From Candidatus Phytoplasma meliae (GTDB taxonomy: Bacteria; Bacillota_I; Bacilli_A; Acholeplasmatales; Acholeplasmataceae), in NCBI RefSeq assembly GCF_016876135.2, contig NZ_JACAOD020000005.1, forward strand, positions 55,672 to 75,176: 19,505 nucleotides of DNA. Direction: 5' to 3'. Every line of letters begins with the position of its first letter. The first letter of the stretch is position 1. Positions 8,026 through 16,093 of this stretch are shown here, piece after piece. The notes beneath the pieces were generated by a model, which had not been told where the DNA came from, ran no database searches, and worked only from the letters and a program-made list of their open reading frames with translations. Made by a program: the position numbers and the translations under genes.

Positions 8026-8312
8026 CTAAAAAAGAATTAATCAAAAAAATCTCAGAAGTTAACAAAACTTCTATTACTAAAACAGAAGAATTTTATAATG
8101 CATTAGAACATGCTCTCATCAAATCAATCACTTCCAATGAAGAAGTAATCTTGTCCCCTAAATTAGGCAAATTCATCTTAAAAACTCGTAAAGCCCACAT
8201 AGGGCGCAACCCCAAAACAGGTAAAAAAATCAAAATTCCAACCAAAACGATAGTCACTTTCAAATTATCTAAAACTATCAAAGATGAAGTCAAAGATTTA
8301 GTTCTTAAATAA
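8022..8312 (+). CDS. HU/IHF-family DNA-binding protein
   Basis: Histone-like DNA-bending protein of 96 residues, the usual size of HU/IHF subunits (about 90-100). The beta-arm signature GRNPKTG is at 61-67, followed by the basic arm KKIKIP. The helical N-terminal dimerisation part (TKKELIKKISE...) is intact, and the arm proline that intercalates into DNA is present in the GRNP turn. AAGGAG lies ten bases before the ATG. PMU copies are usually annotated himA or hup, and the choice cannot be made from one sequence. It probably helps compact or replicate the element together with DnaB. Confidence 0.93.
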   Translation: MTKKELIKKISEVNKTSITKTEEFYNALEHALIKSITSNEEVILSPKLGKFILKTRKAHIGRNPKTGKKIKIPTKTIVTFKLSKTIKDEVKDLVLK

Positions 8313-8332
8313 AAAAAAGAAGATAATAAAAC

Positions 8333-8554
8333 ATGAATAAAATAATTAAGAAAAAAAATAAACTTAGTTTATGGCGATTTTTTAAATATTTCGCTAAAAA
8401 ATATATATTTCATAATAAGTTTTGCCATACCGATATTACATATGGAGAAAATATATTTCGATTATTTATGAAAATATTATTTTTAACAGGGTTCTTAATT
8501 TATCTACCATTTATAATGCTTTTTTCTTTTATAACTTCTTTATTTGATTTTTAA
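8333..8554 (+). CDS. Small membrane protein, 73 aa
   Basis: The N-terminus is rich in lysine (residues 1-10). An aromatic, basic middle follows, and residues about 47-70 form one or two hydrophobic segments ending SLFDF. A basic N-terminus before a membrane segment predicts that the N-terminal half stays in the cytoplasm. A weak AAGAAG ribosome binding site lies about ten bases before the ATG. It opens the membrane-protein half of the operon. No family recognised. Confidence 0.6.
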   Translation: MNKIIKKKNKLSLWRFFKYFAKKYIFHNKFCHTDITYGENIFRLFMKILFLTGFLIYLPFIMLFSFITSLFDF

Positions 8555-8584
8555 TAAATTTATAATAAAAAATTAGGAGTAATT

Positions 8585-9019
8585 ATGTTTATTTTTTCAA
8601 CATTAGCATCTATTGGTATCTTTTTCTTTCGTTATTACAAAGGATTTACAACTGCCGAAATCTTCGAACGAAGAATAGACACCATAGAAACAGTTTTATT
8701 TACGTTATTAATCATGACAGGATTCAAACCAATCTTTAATTTTTTATCAAACATCATTATTTTTATTAAAAATATATTTCTTGGTTTCTTTTTCCCTCAA
8801 AGAAAACTAAGAAATTTAGAAATTAAATCAGCCAAACAAGAACACCAAGAACAATTATTACTTGAAAAATTAGACCAAGTAAGAATCGCAAATGATAAAT
8901 TATTATCTCAATTACAACAACAAAAACATAAAGTCGCTATTTGGCAATCAAAAAAAGAATCAAAACAACAAACAAAAAAACAAATAAATACTTATGGAAA
9001 GGAAAACGAAGATGAATGA
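8585..9019 (+). CDS. Membrane protein with C-terminal coiled coil, 144 aa
   Basis: Two or three hydrophobic segments are visible (about 2-17, 36-47 and 52-71). Residues 77-125 are rich in Glu, Lys, Gln and Leu with heptad-like spacing, predicting a coiled coil. The tail is very polar. AGGAG lies seven bases before the ATG. The gene ends in TGA and overlaps the start of the next gene by eight bases, so the two are coupled. The same plan, membrane anchor plus coiled coil, recurs in the next genes, which suggests that the products assemble together. Family unknown. Confidence 0.65.
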   Translation: MFIFSTLASIGIFFFRYYKGFTTAEIFERRIDTIETVLFTLLIMTGFKPIFNFLSNIIIFIKNIFLGFFFPQRKLRNLEIKSAKQEHQEQLLLEKLDQVRIANDKLLSQLQQQKHKVAIWQSKKESKQQTKKQINTYGKENEDE

Positions 9020-9266
9020 ACTAAATTTTGCAATTGGTTTTATTGTTGGATCTTTATTTACCACTGCCCTGTTGTTTATCGTCAAAAAAATATTTTTCAA
9101 TATTAACTATTATACTCAACCTCCAGAAATGGCAAAAACAGTTAATGAATTAAAAAAAGAAAATAATAAACCATCTTTAACCAACAACCAAAATCAAAAA
9201 AATTTAAATTTAATTAAAACAAACGATAAAACAGAAAATGAAATCAATCAAATTCAAATCAATTAA
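9012..9266 (+). CDS. Single-pass membrane protein, 84 aa
   Basis: Residues 4-26 form one transmembrane helix rich in Phe, Ile and Gly. The rest is polar and Asn/Lys-rich without an obvious fold. The frame also contains an ATG at 8994, but AAGG (8999-9002) sits correctly before ATG 9012, so the later start is chosen. It overlaps the gene before by eight bases and the gene after by 29, typical of coupled translation. Function unknown. Confidence 0.6.
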   Translation: MNELNFAIGFIVGSLFTTALLFIVKKIFFNINYYTQPPEMAKTVNELKKENNKPSLTNNQNQKNLNLIKTNDKTENEINQIQIN

Positions 9267-9630
9267 ATTAATTTTCTTTTTGGTGTTAATTTTCTTCATT
9301 GCTAATACTACAAAAATCTTTGCATTAGAACCTCATCAAACTTTAAAACGTTGTAATGCTTTTAAATATAACGATTGTTTTATGGAAGAAAACAATAACT
9401 TCATCAAACTTCAACAAGAAAATAAACGATTACAAGAAACTTTATTAAGAGAAGAAAATAATTTAATCAAAAAACAAATAAAGCAAGTACAACTGAATGC
9501 TACCCAAAAACAAAACATAAATCCCCCACAAAGAAGAGCAAAAATTTATGCTTTCTTTCATCAATTGTTTCATTGTGGTTTAGATATTTTGAGTTTAACT
9601 AATGAAATAATCGATTTCAAAAATAATTAA
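9238..9630 (+). CDS. Putative secreted protein with signal peptide, 130 aa
   Basis: The N-terminus has the form of a Sec signal peptide: basic residues 1-10 (KSIKFKSIK), a hydrophobic core at 11-22 rich in Leu, Phe and Ile, and a likely signal peptidase site after KIFA at about residue 30. The predicted mature protein of about 100 residues has three Cys and a coiled-coil-like middle (about 53-85). Phytoplasmas live inside host cells and export effectors by the Sec route, and PMUs often carry such genes, so an effector is possible. A surface protein that joins the neighbouring membrane assembly is equally possible. It overlaps the previous gene by 29 bases and has only a weak ribosome binding site. 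Confidence 0.6.
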   Translation: MKSIKFKSIKLIFFLVLIFFIANTTKIFALEPHQTLKRCNAFKYNDCFMEENNNFIKLQQENKRLQETLLREENNLIKKQIKQVQLNATQKQNINPPQRRAKIYAFFHQLFHCGLDILSLTNEIIDFKNN

Positions 9631-9654
9631 TAAATTAAACAAAAGGAGAAACAA

Positions 9655-9912
9655 AAAACTAAAAAATCAAATAAACAAGAGGAATATTTTACAAAAGATC
9701 TAATTATAAAATTTCTGATTAAATCTTTTTACGGTGCTGCCACTTTCATTTTTACATTATTGGGAATTATTTATTGGAACATTAACTCTAACATAAATAA
9801 AGTAGAACCCAAAGTAGATAAAGTTGACAATACTTTAACTGATTTCAAAAAACAAACTAAACAAGATTTTAAAGACACAATGGATAAATTAGATAATTTA
9901 AATAAAAAATAA
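9655..9912 (+). pseudogene. Membrane/coiled-coil ORF with missing start codon
   Basis: An uninterrupted 85-codon frame encodes a polar N-terminus, one hydrophobic segment (about residues 20-43) and a charged tail with heptad-like Val/Leu spacing (about 50-82), the same plan as its neighbours. A perfect AAAAGGAG ribosome binding site lies at 9641-9648, and the codon at the right distance (9655-9657) is AAA instead of ATG. No ATG, GTG or TTG in the N-terminal part can replace it without losing the membrane segment. The gene therefore has either lost its start by mutation or uses a non-standard start. A base-calling error in the A-rich stretch is the third option. The intact frame means any loss is recent. 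Confidence 0.6.
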
Positions 9913-9930
9913 AAACAAAGGAAAACGAAA

Positions 9931-10716
9931 ATGAAAATTTATAAAAAAAATTATTCAAAAAAAAGAAATAAAATTTTAACAATCTTTATAATTATTGGGG
10001 TTTCAGCTATTATTACGATTGGCTCTTTATTACTTTATGAATATAAAATTAAAGAAAAACCTCAGCAAAAACAAGTTTCTGAAAACCCTAAACCAGAAAC
10101 TGATCAAAATATCTATCTTGATTCTTTTTTACAAATTAAACAATTAAAGCAACAAATTAGTATTATAGAAGAAGAGTTAAAAGATTCTAAATTAACCCAA
10201 GAAGAAAAAAACATTATTGAAAAAGTTATTGCATTAAAAAAAACCAAACTCGAAGAATTAGAAAATGCAAAGTTTTTGATTGAATTTAGTGATCAGTTAA
10301 AACAAGAAATTAAAGATAAAGAAGTGCAACTCCAAACCACAACTGACCTTGCGGAAAAACACCTTGCAACTGAAGAAAAACTAACAAAAGAAAAAACCTT
10401 AATTGAAGTAGAAAAATTATTGAAATCAAATGAAGAAAAAAAATTATCGCAAAAATTAATTCAAGATATTACAACAAAATTAATTACTGAAACTAACACA
10501 GAAACTAAAACTTCTTTGAATAATGAAAAAACCAAACAACAAACAAATCTTCAAGACATTAAAAATTCTATAAATTTAAAAGTGAAACAACTCAAATTAG
10601 ACCAAGATATTAAAAATTTAGATGCTGAAATAAAAACTATTAACGACGAAGAAGGACAAAAAACTTTAATTGAATACCGCAATAACAAACAAAAAAAACT
10701 TAATAATTTAAAATAA
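9931..10716 (+). CDS. Membrane-anchored coiled-coil protein, 261 aa
   Basis: A very basic N-terminus (residues 1-14) is followed by one transmembrane helix (about 15-36). After it come more than 200 residues rich in Glu, Lys, Gln and Leu with strong heptad character, predicting a long rod. There is no cysteine and no recognisable enzyme motif. AAAGG lies about ten bases before the ATG. The charge rule predicts that the rod lies outside the membrane. It stands directly before the AAA ATPase, which also starts with a membrane helix and coiled coil, so the two may interact. Family unknown. Confidence 0.65.
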   Translation: MKIYKKNYSKKRNKILTIFIIIGVSAIITIGSLLLYEYKIKEKPQQKQVSENPKPETDQNIYLDSFLQIKQLKQQISIIEEELKDSKLTQEEKNIIEKVIALKKTKLEELENAKFLIEFSDQLKQEIKDKEVQLQTTTDLAEKHLATEEKLTKEKTLIEVEKLLKSNEEKKLSQKLIQDITTKLITETNTETKTSLNNEKTKQQTNLQDIKNSINLKVKQLKLDQDIKNLDAEIKTINDEEGQKTLIEYRNNKQKKLNNLK

Positions 10717-10732
10717 GGATACTTGGAAGGAT

Positions 10733-12970
10733 ATGAAAAAAAACTTAACAAATAAAATTTCCAAGTCCCCTTTTTCTTGGTCTAAATTCAGCTACTGGTT
10801 ATCTTTATTAATTCTTTTTCTAAGTGGACTTGGTTTATTAATTTATCATTATTTAATCCAAGAAAAACAAACAAAAACACAATCACAAGAAAAAAACGAA
10901 CAACAATTAGAAAAAGAAGAAAGTGAAAAAATCCAAAAAAAACTAGATGAATTGTCAGCAAAACTAGCTGAAGAAAAAACTAAAAGAGAAGAGTTAACAA
11001 AACAAGATAATATCTTAGCTAAAAAAATTGATGATAATTTATTTGAAGTGGAAACAATTACAACAAAACTTAATGAAATGAATCAGGATTTAACAAAAAA
11101 ATTTGAAACTTTAACCAAAGAAGAAAGAATTCAAAAACAAGCAGAAATTGAACAAATTCAAAAAGAAAAAGACGCCAAGGTTGCAACAGGAAAAGCATTG
11201 ATTGAACAAAGAAAATTGTTACACAAAAAACAAAGTGAAACCGAAAGCAACATTTCACAAATAATCCAAACCACAACTAATTTTGAATCAATGCAAGGTA
11301 TAATCTATAAAATCAATCAATTAGGAAACGCTATTATTCATAACCAAGCTAACAAAAGAAGAATCCAAACATTATTAAGTGAAGCGAAAGATAACAAAGA
11401 CCAAGTAGATAATTATCTTAATTTTGATCGTTTTTTAGATCAACAAATTACTTCTTTTGAAGGTCAAGTTTTAGAATTACAAATGGAACTAGAAGCAACC
11501 AAAACCAATCAAATTTATAAATACCAAAAAAATAAAATTCTTTTTAAAGATGTTTATGGAATGAGTGAAGAAAAAGAAAAATTAAAAGATTTAATTTATT
11601 TTTTTAAATCAGATAATAGTTTAGTTAATTTTGATAAAGTGCGTCCTAAAGGTTATTTACTTTATGGCCCTCCTGGAACAGGTAAAACCTTTTTAATCAA
11701 AGCTTTATGTGGTGAAGCTAACGTCCATTTTATGAATCTAATTCCTGCTAAATTCGATCAAAAATATGTCGGTGAAGGCAAAGAAGTATTAGAAAAAATA
11801 TGGCAAGAAGCAGAAAATCATGATAAAACAATTATCTTTATTGATGAAATCGATGGGTTACCAAATCGAAGTGATGAAAATACTTCTTCGGTTGCAGCAA
11901 ATATCGTCAACACTCTTTTAGACAAATTAGATGGCTTTAACCGCAGTGATAAAAAAGTAGTTTTAATGGGTGCAACTAATAATTTAGATAAAATCGATAA
12001 AGCTTTAAGAAGTCGTTTTAGCAAAGAAATATATATTGCCCCTATTAAAGATGATGAAATTCAAAACTTTTTAAATAGTTTAGTAAAACCATATAATATC
12101 AGTTTCCACACTTATTCCTACTTAAAAACTGTGGCAAAAAAATTAGTTGAATATAATCAAACCAAAAAAGAAGAAACAGAAAAAATTTCTAACCGTGATC
12201 TAACTACTTTAATTGAAACTGCTTATTATAAAACTAATACTCATAAATCAGAGTTAAAAGAAAAGAATCAACCAATTGAACCTCATGAAGTCATGTTGCC
12301 TTCTGATTTAGATGAAGCTTTGGAAGATGTTATTTTAAAAACTAAAAACCCATTACAAGAAGTTGTAAAAAGAAGACAAGAATGTGAAGAACAATATCAA
12401 TTATGGCGTCAAGGAATGGTTCAATATCTCCAAAAACAAGATAAAACTATTGTAGAAAAAACTTGGACTTTTGATAAATTAAATGGAATTTGCGATGAAC
12501 TTCGTGAAAGATATGTTGTGATGAAAAACAATATTGAAGGCGACAGAAGAAACAAAATTGAAGCTATTTTTGATAAAAAGAAAATCCCTAAAGATTTATT
12601 AATGGGAGAGATGGATGATGTGTTTTTGGATACTCCTTTTTCAGAATGGAAAGATTACTTTGGACGATCAGGGTTTTATGCACAAGATCTTGATAATTTG
12701 TTATGGGTTCTTTATTCTGGTTGTAACTTTGATATAGAACACCCCGAAGACCCTAATATTGTTAAAATCATCTATAAAGGCCCTAAATATTTAATTGATT
12801 TGGATAAAGATTATTATGTTGGAGGAACAGTTTTAAACACTAATCAATTTTATTATGATCGCGGTGTAAAAATGCCTGTAAAAAAAACCTATCATCTTCA
12901 TTTTAACCCAGTCCGTAATACCATCAGTGTCTTTACTGAAAAATTTAATACTGGTATAACTGAATTATAG
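10733..12970 (+). CDS. FtsH-like membrane AAA ATPase lacking the protease site
   Basis: Protein of 745 residues: one membrane helix (about 19-42), a long coiled coil (about 45-260), then an AAA module most like FtsH/HflB. Visible motifs are Walker A GPPGTGKT (312-319), the pore loop KYVGEG, Walker B IIFIDE (367-372), and the second region of homology GATNNLDKID with likely arginine fingers R426 and R428. No HEXXH zinc site follows, so it cannot be an FtsH-type protease. It ends in an unrelated domain of about 130 residues starting DLLMGEMDDV, which is repeated exactly in the gene at 16094. It is probably an ATP-driven unfoldase or remodelling motor at the membrane. Protease-less HflB-like AAA proteins are known in phytoplasmas. 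GGAAGG lies before the ATG. Confidence 0.88.
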   Translation: MKKNLTNKISKSPFSWSKFSYWLSLLILFLSGLGLLIYHYLIQEKQTKTQSQEKNEQQLEKEESEKIQKKLDELSAKLAEEKTKREELTKQDNILAKKIDDNLFEVETITTKLNEMNQDLTKKFETLTKEERIQKQAEIEQIQKEKDAKVATGKALIEQRKLLHKKQSETESNISQIIQTTTNFESMQGIIYKINQLGNAIIHNQANKRRIQTLLSEAKDNKDQVDNYLNFDRFLDQQITSFEGQVLELQMELEATKTNQIYKYQKNKILFKDVYGMSEEKEKLKDLIYFFKSDNSLVNFDKVRPKGYLLYGPPGTGKTFLIKALCGEANVHFMNLIPAKFDQKYVGEGKEVLEKIWQEAENHDKTIIFIDEIDGLPNRSDENTSSVAANIVNTLLDKLDGFNRSDKKVVLMGATNNLDKIDKALRSRFSKEIYIAPIKDDEIQNFLNSLVKPYNISFHTYSYLKTVAKKLVEYNQTKKEETEKISNRDLTTLIETAYYKTNTHKSELKEKNQPIEPHEVMLPSDLDEALEDVILKTKNPLQEVVKRRQECEEQYQLWRQGMVQYLQKQDKTIVEKTWTFDKLNGICDELRERYVVMKNNIEGDRRNKIEAIFDKKKIPKDLLMGEMDDVFLDTPFSEWKDYFGRSGFYAQDLDNLLWVLYSGCNFDIEHPEDPNIVKIIYKGPKYLIDLDKDYYVGGTVLNTNQFYYDRGVKMPVKKTYHLHFNPVRNTISVFTEKFNTGITEL

Positions 12971-12998
12971 TTAAAAATAAGTAAAAAGAAAGGAAAAA
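12591..12998 (+). repeat. 408-base perfect direct repeat, copy 1
   Basis: Every base matches 16608-17015 (offset 4017). The copy covers the last 126 codons of the AAA ATPase, its stop codon and the ribosome binding region of the next gene. Homology ends sharply on both sides. It can support recombination that would remove the 4,017 bases between the copies. Confidence 0.97.
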
Positions 12999-13001
12999 GT
13001 A

Positions 13002-13733
13002 ATGAAAAGAATACCAAAAGCAAATAAGCAAAAAATAATAAAAAAACAAAAAAAGATGAAAAAAACAATCCCAAAAATTAAAAAGAAAGTAACAATTCAA
13101 AAAAAACAACAACCAACAACCCCAATTAAAACAACTCCTAAAAACATAATCCCAAAACCCACATCAAAAATAATAGTTGAAACAAAACAAAAAAGTTGGT
13201 GGTCTAAGTTTAGGGATGTTTTATTTAAATTAGCACCATTTATATTGATTTTAGGTCTTCTTGGAATCGGGCTTTATAAAGTTTTTCCAAGAGTTGCTGA
13301 AATAATTGATGAAGGTTTTAAAGGCATTAAAACAGCATGGAATGGCGCCTCACAACCTTTTACAATTATAGCAAGATATATTAAAGATTTTTTCCAAAAT
13401 AATTTAAATATTAGTGAAATGGTAAGTAAAATTATAGCTACAGTTGCTATTATAGCAATTACATTTTTTATCGCAGTTTTATTATGGGCCATCCCTGTTT
13501 TAGGTCCATTTTTGAGTTTAGCAGTTGTAGCATTAGGGGTAACAGGAATAGTTAATTTTTGGCAAATTAAAGATGAAGATACAATAACTTCCCAAGGCCA
13601 ATCACAAGAGGTAATTGAAAAACATTTTAATAAAGCAGATATCGATAGGTTGCCCGAGGGAGAAGAAAAAGAAAAATTAAAGAAAAAGTATAATGAAGAA
13701 CTAGAAAAAGAGCTTCAAAAAAAAAAAAAATAA
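13002..13733 (+). CDS. Basic multi-pass membrane protein ending at an A14 run, 243 aa
   Basis: Residues 1-66 are extremely rich in Lys, Pro and Thr and should stay in the cytoplasm. About three membrane helices follow (76-94, 142-164, 165-186), then a charged tail. AAAGGAAAAAG precedes the ATG. The frame ends in a run of 14 A (13717-13730), giving KKKK and a stop. The coding sequence then continues in the +1 frame without a stop into the 720-residue coiled-coil protein. One A fewer would join both into a single protein of about 1,004 residues. It could be a complete protein, the front part of a slippage-dependent fusion, or the result of a miscounted A run. Family unknown. Confidence 0.65.
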   Translation: MKRIPKANKQKIIKKQKKMKKTIPKIKKKVTIQKKQQPTTPIKTTPKNIIPKPTSKIIVETKQKSWWSKFRDVLFKLAPFILILGLLGIGLYKVFPRVAEIIDEGFKGIKTAWNGASQPFTIIARYIKDFFQNNLNISEMVSKIIATVAIIAITFFIAVLLWAIPVLGPFLSLAVVALGVTGIVNFWQIKDEDTITSQGQSQEVIEKHFNKADIDRLPEGEEKEKLKKKYNEELEKELQKKKK

Positions 13734-13854
13734 AGAATCGGGAGTAACTTCTACTCCTGAGGATTCTTTTGTAGCACCAAAAAGACAAAATGAGATCTTT
13801 TTACAAAAACCAGAAATTAAAGAAGAAATAGATAAAAAAGTAGCAGCAGAAAAG

Positions 13855-16017
13855 TTGCAACAAGAACAAAATTTAATCGAACAAAAATATTTAGAAGCTT
13901 TGCTGCAAAGCCAAAAATTAGAATTAATTAATTTTGAACATGACAAAATTTCTTTGCAAAACTTATTAGAACAAAAAAATAAAGAACTAAAAGAAAATCA
14001 AACTTTAAGTCAAGAAGAAAAAGAAAAATTAGAAAAAGAAATTGATAATAAAACCAATGAACTTAATGATTTAAACAACACTATCAATAGTAAAAATAAT
14101 GAAATCACTCAAATTAAAAATAAAGTTGAAACTTTAGAAAAAGCCATTATTGAAAAAGATCAAGATTTAGAAAAATTAAATAATGACATTAATGAAAAAG
14201 AAATTTTAATCAGACAAAAAGAAAATGAATTATTAAAAAATCAACAATTATCAGCAGAAGAAAAAGAAAAATTACAAAAAACTATTACAGATTTAAGACA
14301 AGAATTAGAAGAAAAATTCATTAATTTTGAAGTTCAATTACAAATGAAAGATGAAAAAATTAAACAATTACAAAAAGATAAAAACGTTTTAGAACAAGAA
14401 TTAACTCAAACACAAAATGAACAAATAAATTTAAGAGAACAACATCAAAAAACGCTAGAAGTAATTCAAAGCCAAATCGAAAATTACAAAAATACCGTTA
14501 CCCAATTGGAACAAGAAACTGAAGATTTAAAACAACAAATTGAAAAAAATAATGAAAATGCCAAACAATTAAGAGAGCAATTAAAAGAAAAACAAATTAA
14601 AATAAACGAAATCAACCAAGAATTAGGTAAACTCGAAACACAACAAAATATTTTACAACAAGAAATAAGTAAAACATTAGAAGATTATAGGGATTGGCAA
14701 GAACAAGCAGAAATAAAAAAAGATGAAGGTTTTTTGCTCAAGAGTGGAAAAATGAAAGATTTAGTGGTGTATTATTCTCCTGTTCCTTTTGAAATTAAAG
14801 TTACTCCTGTATTGGAAGTAGATGATATGCGTGCTTATAAGACTAATTTAGGTTTTATAAAAGATAAAGCCCAAATAATATCAAGTAATCCGATAAAAAT
14901 TGGGGATAATGAGTTATATTATATAATGATTAATACATGGAGTGATAGATTTTTTACTTTTATGCAAACCGACAAAGGCAATAAAACACAAAATACTTAT
15001 TATATGCATACAAACGACCCTAACAAACAAATAGATTGGAAATTGATTCCTGACAGTGATTTAAGCATTACTCCGCCAAAATATAATTACCCAGAAAAAG
15101 AATTAGAAAAAACGAGAATTTATAATAAAATTTTTGATGAACTAAAAGCAAAAAAACAAGAATTAGAGGCTTTGCAACAAGAATATAATAATTTATTAAA
15201 TAATCAACAACCAGATCAAACCTTAGAAATTGAAATCAAAAACAAAGAAACTTACATCAAAACTTTAAAAGATGAAATGAAACAACTAGAAATTCAAGAA
15301 AAAGGTTTTAAAGATGAAATAAATACTTTAAAAACAGAAAATAAAACTTTAAGAGATAAATATACTAATGATTTAAATAAAATTCAAAAGCAACTTCATG
15401 AATCAAAAACTGAAAACAAGCAACTAGAAAAAGAGATGCAAGAAATACAAGATGCATTGTTAAAAAACGGTAATGCGAACGAATTTTTAGTGAAACAACT
15501 AGAAACTAAAAAAGGGAAAATCAAAGAATTTAAATCAAAAATTACTATTTTAGAAGAAAACGAAAACAAATTAAAAGAAACTATCAAAAATAAAGATGAT
15601 GAAATTGCTAGTCTCCAACTTCAAGTAACGACTTTAGGAAATGAAGTTAATCGTTTAGCAGAAGCATTAAAAAACTCACAAGAAGTAGTTGAAAAACAAA
15701 ATCAACGAATCATAGAAATGGAAGGTGAAATTAAAGGGTTAGAAGGGGCGAAAAAATTACTGACACAAGAAAATAAAGAATTGCAAGCAGAAATTAATCG
15801 CTTAAATGCTGAATTGATAACAGTTAAAGAAGATAGGGATGAAAAGAGAAAAGAAAGAAATGAATTTTTAGAAAAACTAAGGTTGAAAAAAGCAGAAGCT
15901 GATGCGGCGAATGACAAATTAAAAGATCAAGCAAGATGGCATAACGATCAATATAAGACACCCGATATTCCTTGGCTTTCAAAACCAATCGATAAATTAT
16001 TGGATTGGTTTAAATAA
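13855..16017 (+). CDS. Large coiled-coil protein, 720 aa, probably the 3' part of a split gene
   Basis: Two long coiled coils rich in Glu, Gln, Lys, Asn and Leu (about 1-280 and 420-700) flank a compact segment of about 115 residues (300-415). That segment has many aromatic residues (YYSPVPFEIKV, WSDRFFTFM) and looks folded. The C-terminus ends in a Pro/Trp-rich patch (PWLSKPIDKLLDWFK). The only start available is TTG 13855, which has no good ribosome binding site. The same frame is open further back to the A14 run at 13717-13730, adding about 40 residues, with no start codon there. Translation therefore more likely comes from the upstream gene by frameshift or slippage. No enzyme motif is seen. 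A structural or tether role with the membrane assembly is plausible. Family unknown. Confidence 0.6.
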   Translation: MQQEQNLIEQKYLEALLQSQKLELINFEHDKISLQNLLEQKNKELKENQTLSQEEKEKLEKEIDNKTNELNDLNNTINSKNNEITQIKNKVETLEKAIIEKDQDLEKLNNDINEKEILIRQKENELLKNQQLSAEEKEKLQKTITDLRQELEEKFINFEVQLQMKDEKIKQLQKDKNVLEQELTQTQNEQINLREQHQKTLEVIQSQIENYKNTVTQLEQETEDLKQQIEKNNENAKQLREQLKEKQIKINEINQELGKLETQQNILQQEISKTLEDYRDWQEQAEIKKDEGFLLKSGKMKDLVVYYSPVPFEIKVTPVLEVDDMRAYKTNLGFIKDKAQIISSNPIKIGDNELYYIMINTWSDRFFTFMQTDKGNKTQNTYYMHTNDPNKQIDWKLIPDSDLSITPPKYNYPEKELEKTRIYNKIFDELKAKKQELEALQQEYNNLLNNQQPDQTLEIEIKNKETYIKTLKDEMKQLEIQEKGFKDEINTLKTENKTLRDKYTNDLNKIQKQLHESKTENKQLEKEMQEIQDALLKNGNANEFLVKQLETKKGKIKEFKSKITILEENENKLKETIKNKDDEIASLQLQVTTLGNEVNRLAEALKNSQEVVEKQNQRIIEMEGEIKGLEGAKKLLTQENKELQAEINRLNAELITVKEDRDEKRKERNEFLEKLRLKKAEADAANDKLKDQARWHNDQYKTPDIPWLSKPIDKLLDWFK

Positions 16018-16018
16018 T

Positions 16019-16043
16019 AAGTTTTTTCTTGAAAAAACTTTTG
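16019..16043 (+). terminator. Terminator at the end of the dnaB operon
   Basis: A 9-bp stem, AAGTTTTTT (16019-16027) with AAAAAACTT (16032-16040), with a CTTG loop, sits immediately after the stop at 16017. The stem is A+T-rich and the following T run is short, so termination may be partial. Confidence 0.55.
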
Positions 16044-16058
16044 TTTATGTGTTAAAAT
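16029..16058 (+). promoter_or_regulatory. Promoter of the gene at 16094
   Basis: TTGAAA (16029-16034) and TAAAAT (16053-16058) are separated by 18 bases, 36 bases before the ATG at 16094. The -35 box overlaps the right arm of the preceding hairpin, so termination and initiation share sequence. Confidence 0.55.
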
Positions 16059-16093
16059 ATTGAATATCAATAAACAAAGGGAGAAAAATTTTA

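Noticed and set aside
8093..8293. Minus-strand ORF of 66 codons inside the HU-like gene
   Set aside because: It is a shadow of a gene with a clear family signature (GRNPKTG) in the other strand.
13701..13946. Minus-strand ORF of 81 codons across the A14 run
   Set aside because: It is antisense to the coiled-coil coding sequence. Its Cys/Ser/Phe-rich composition is what antisense of Lys/Glu/Gln-rich coding DNA gives.
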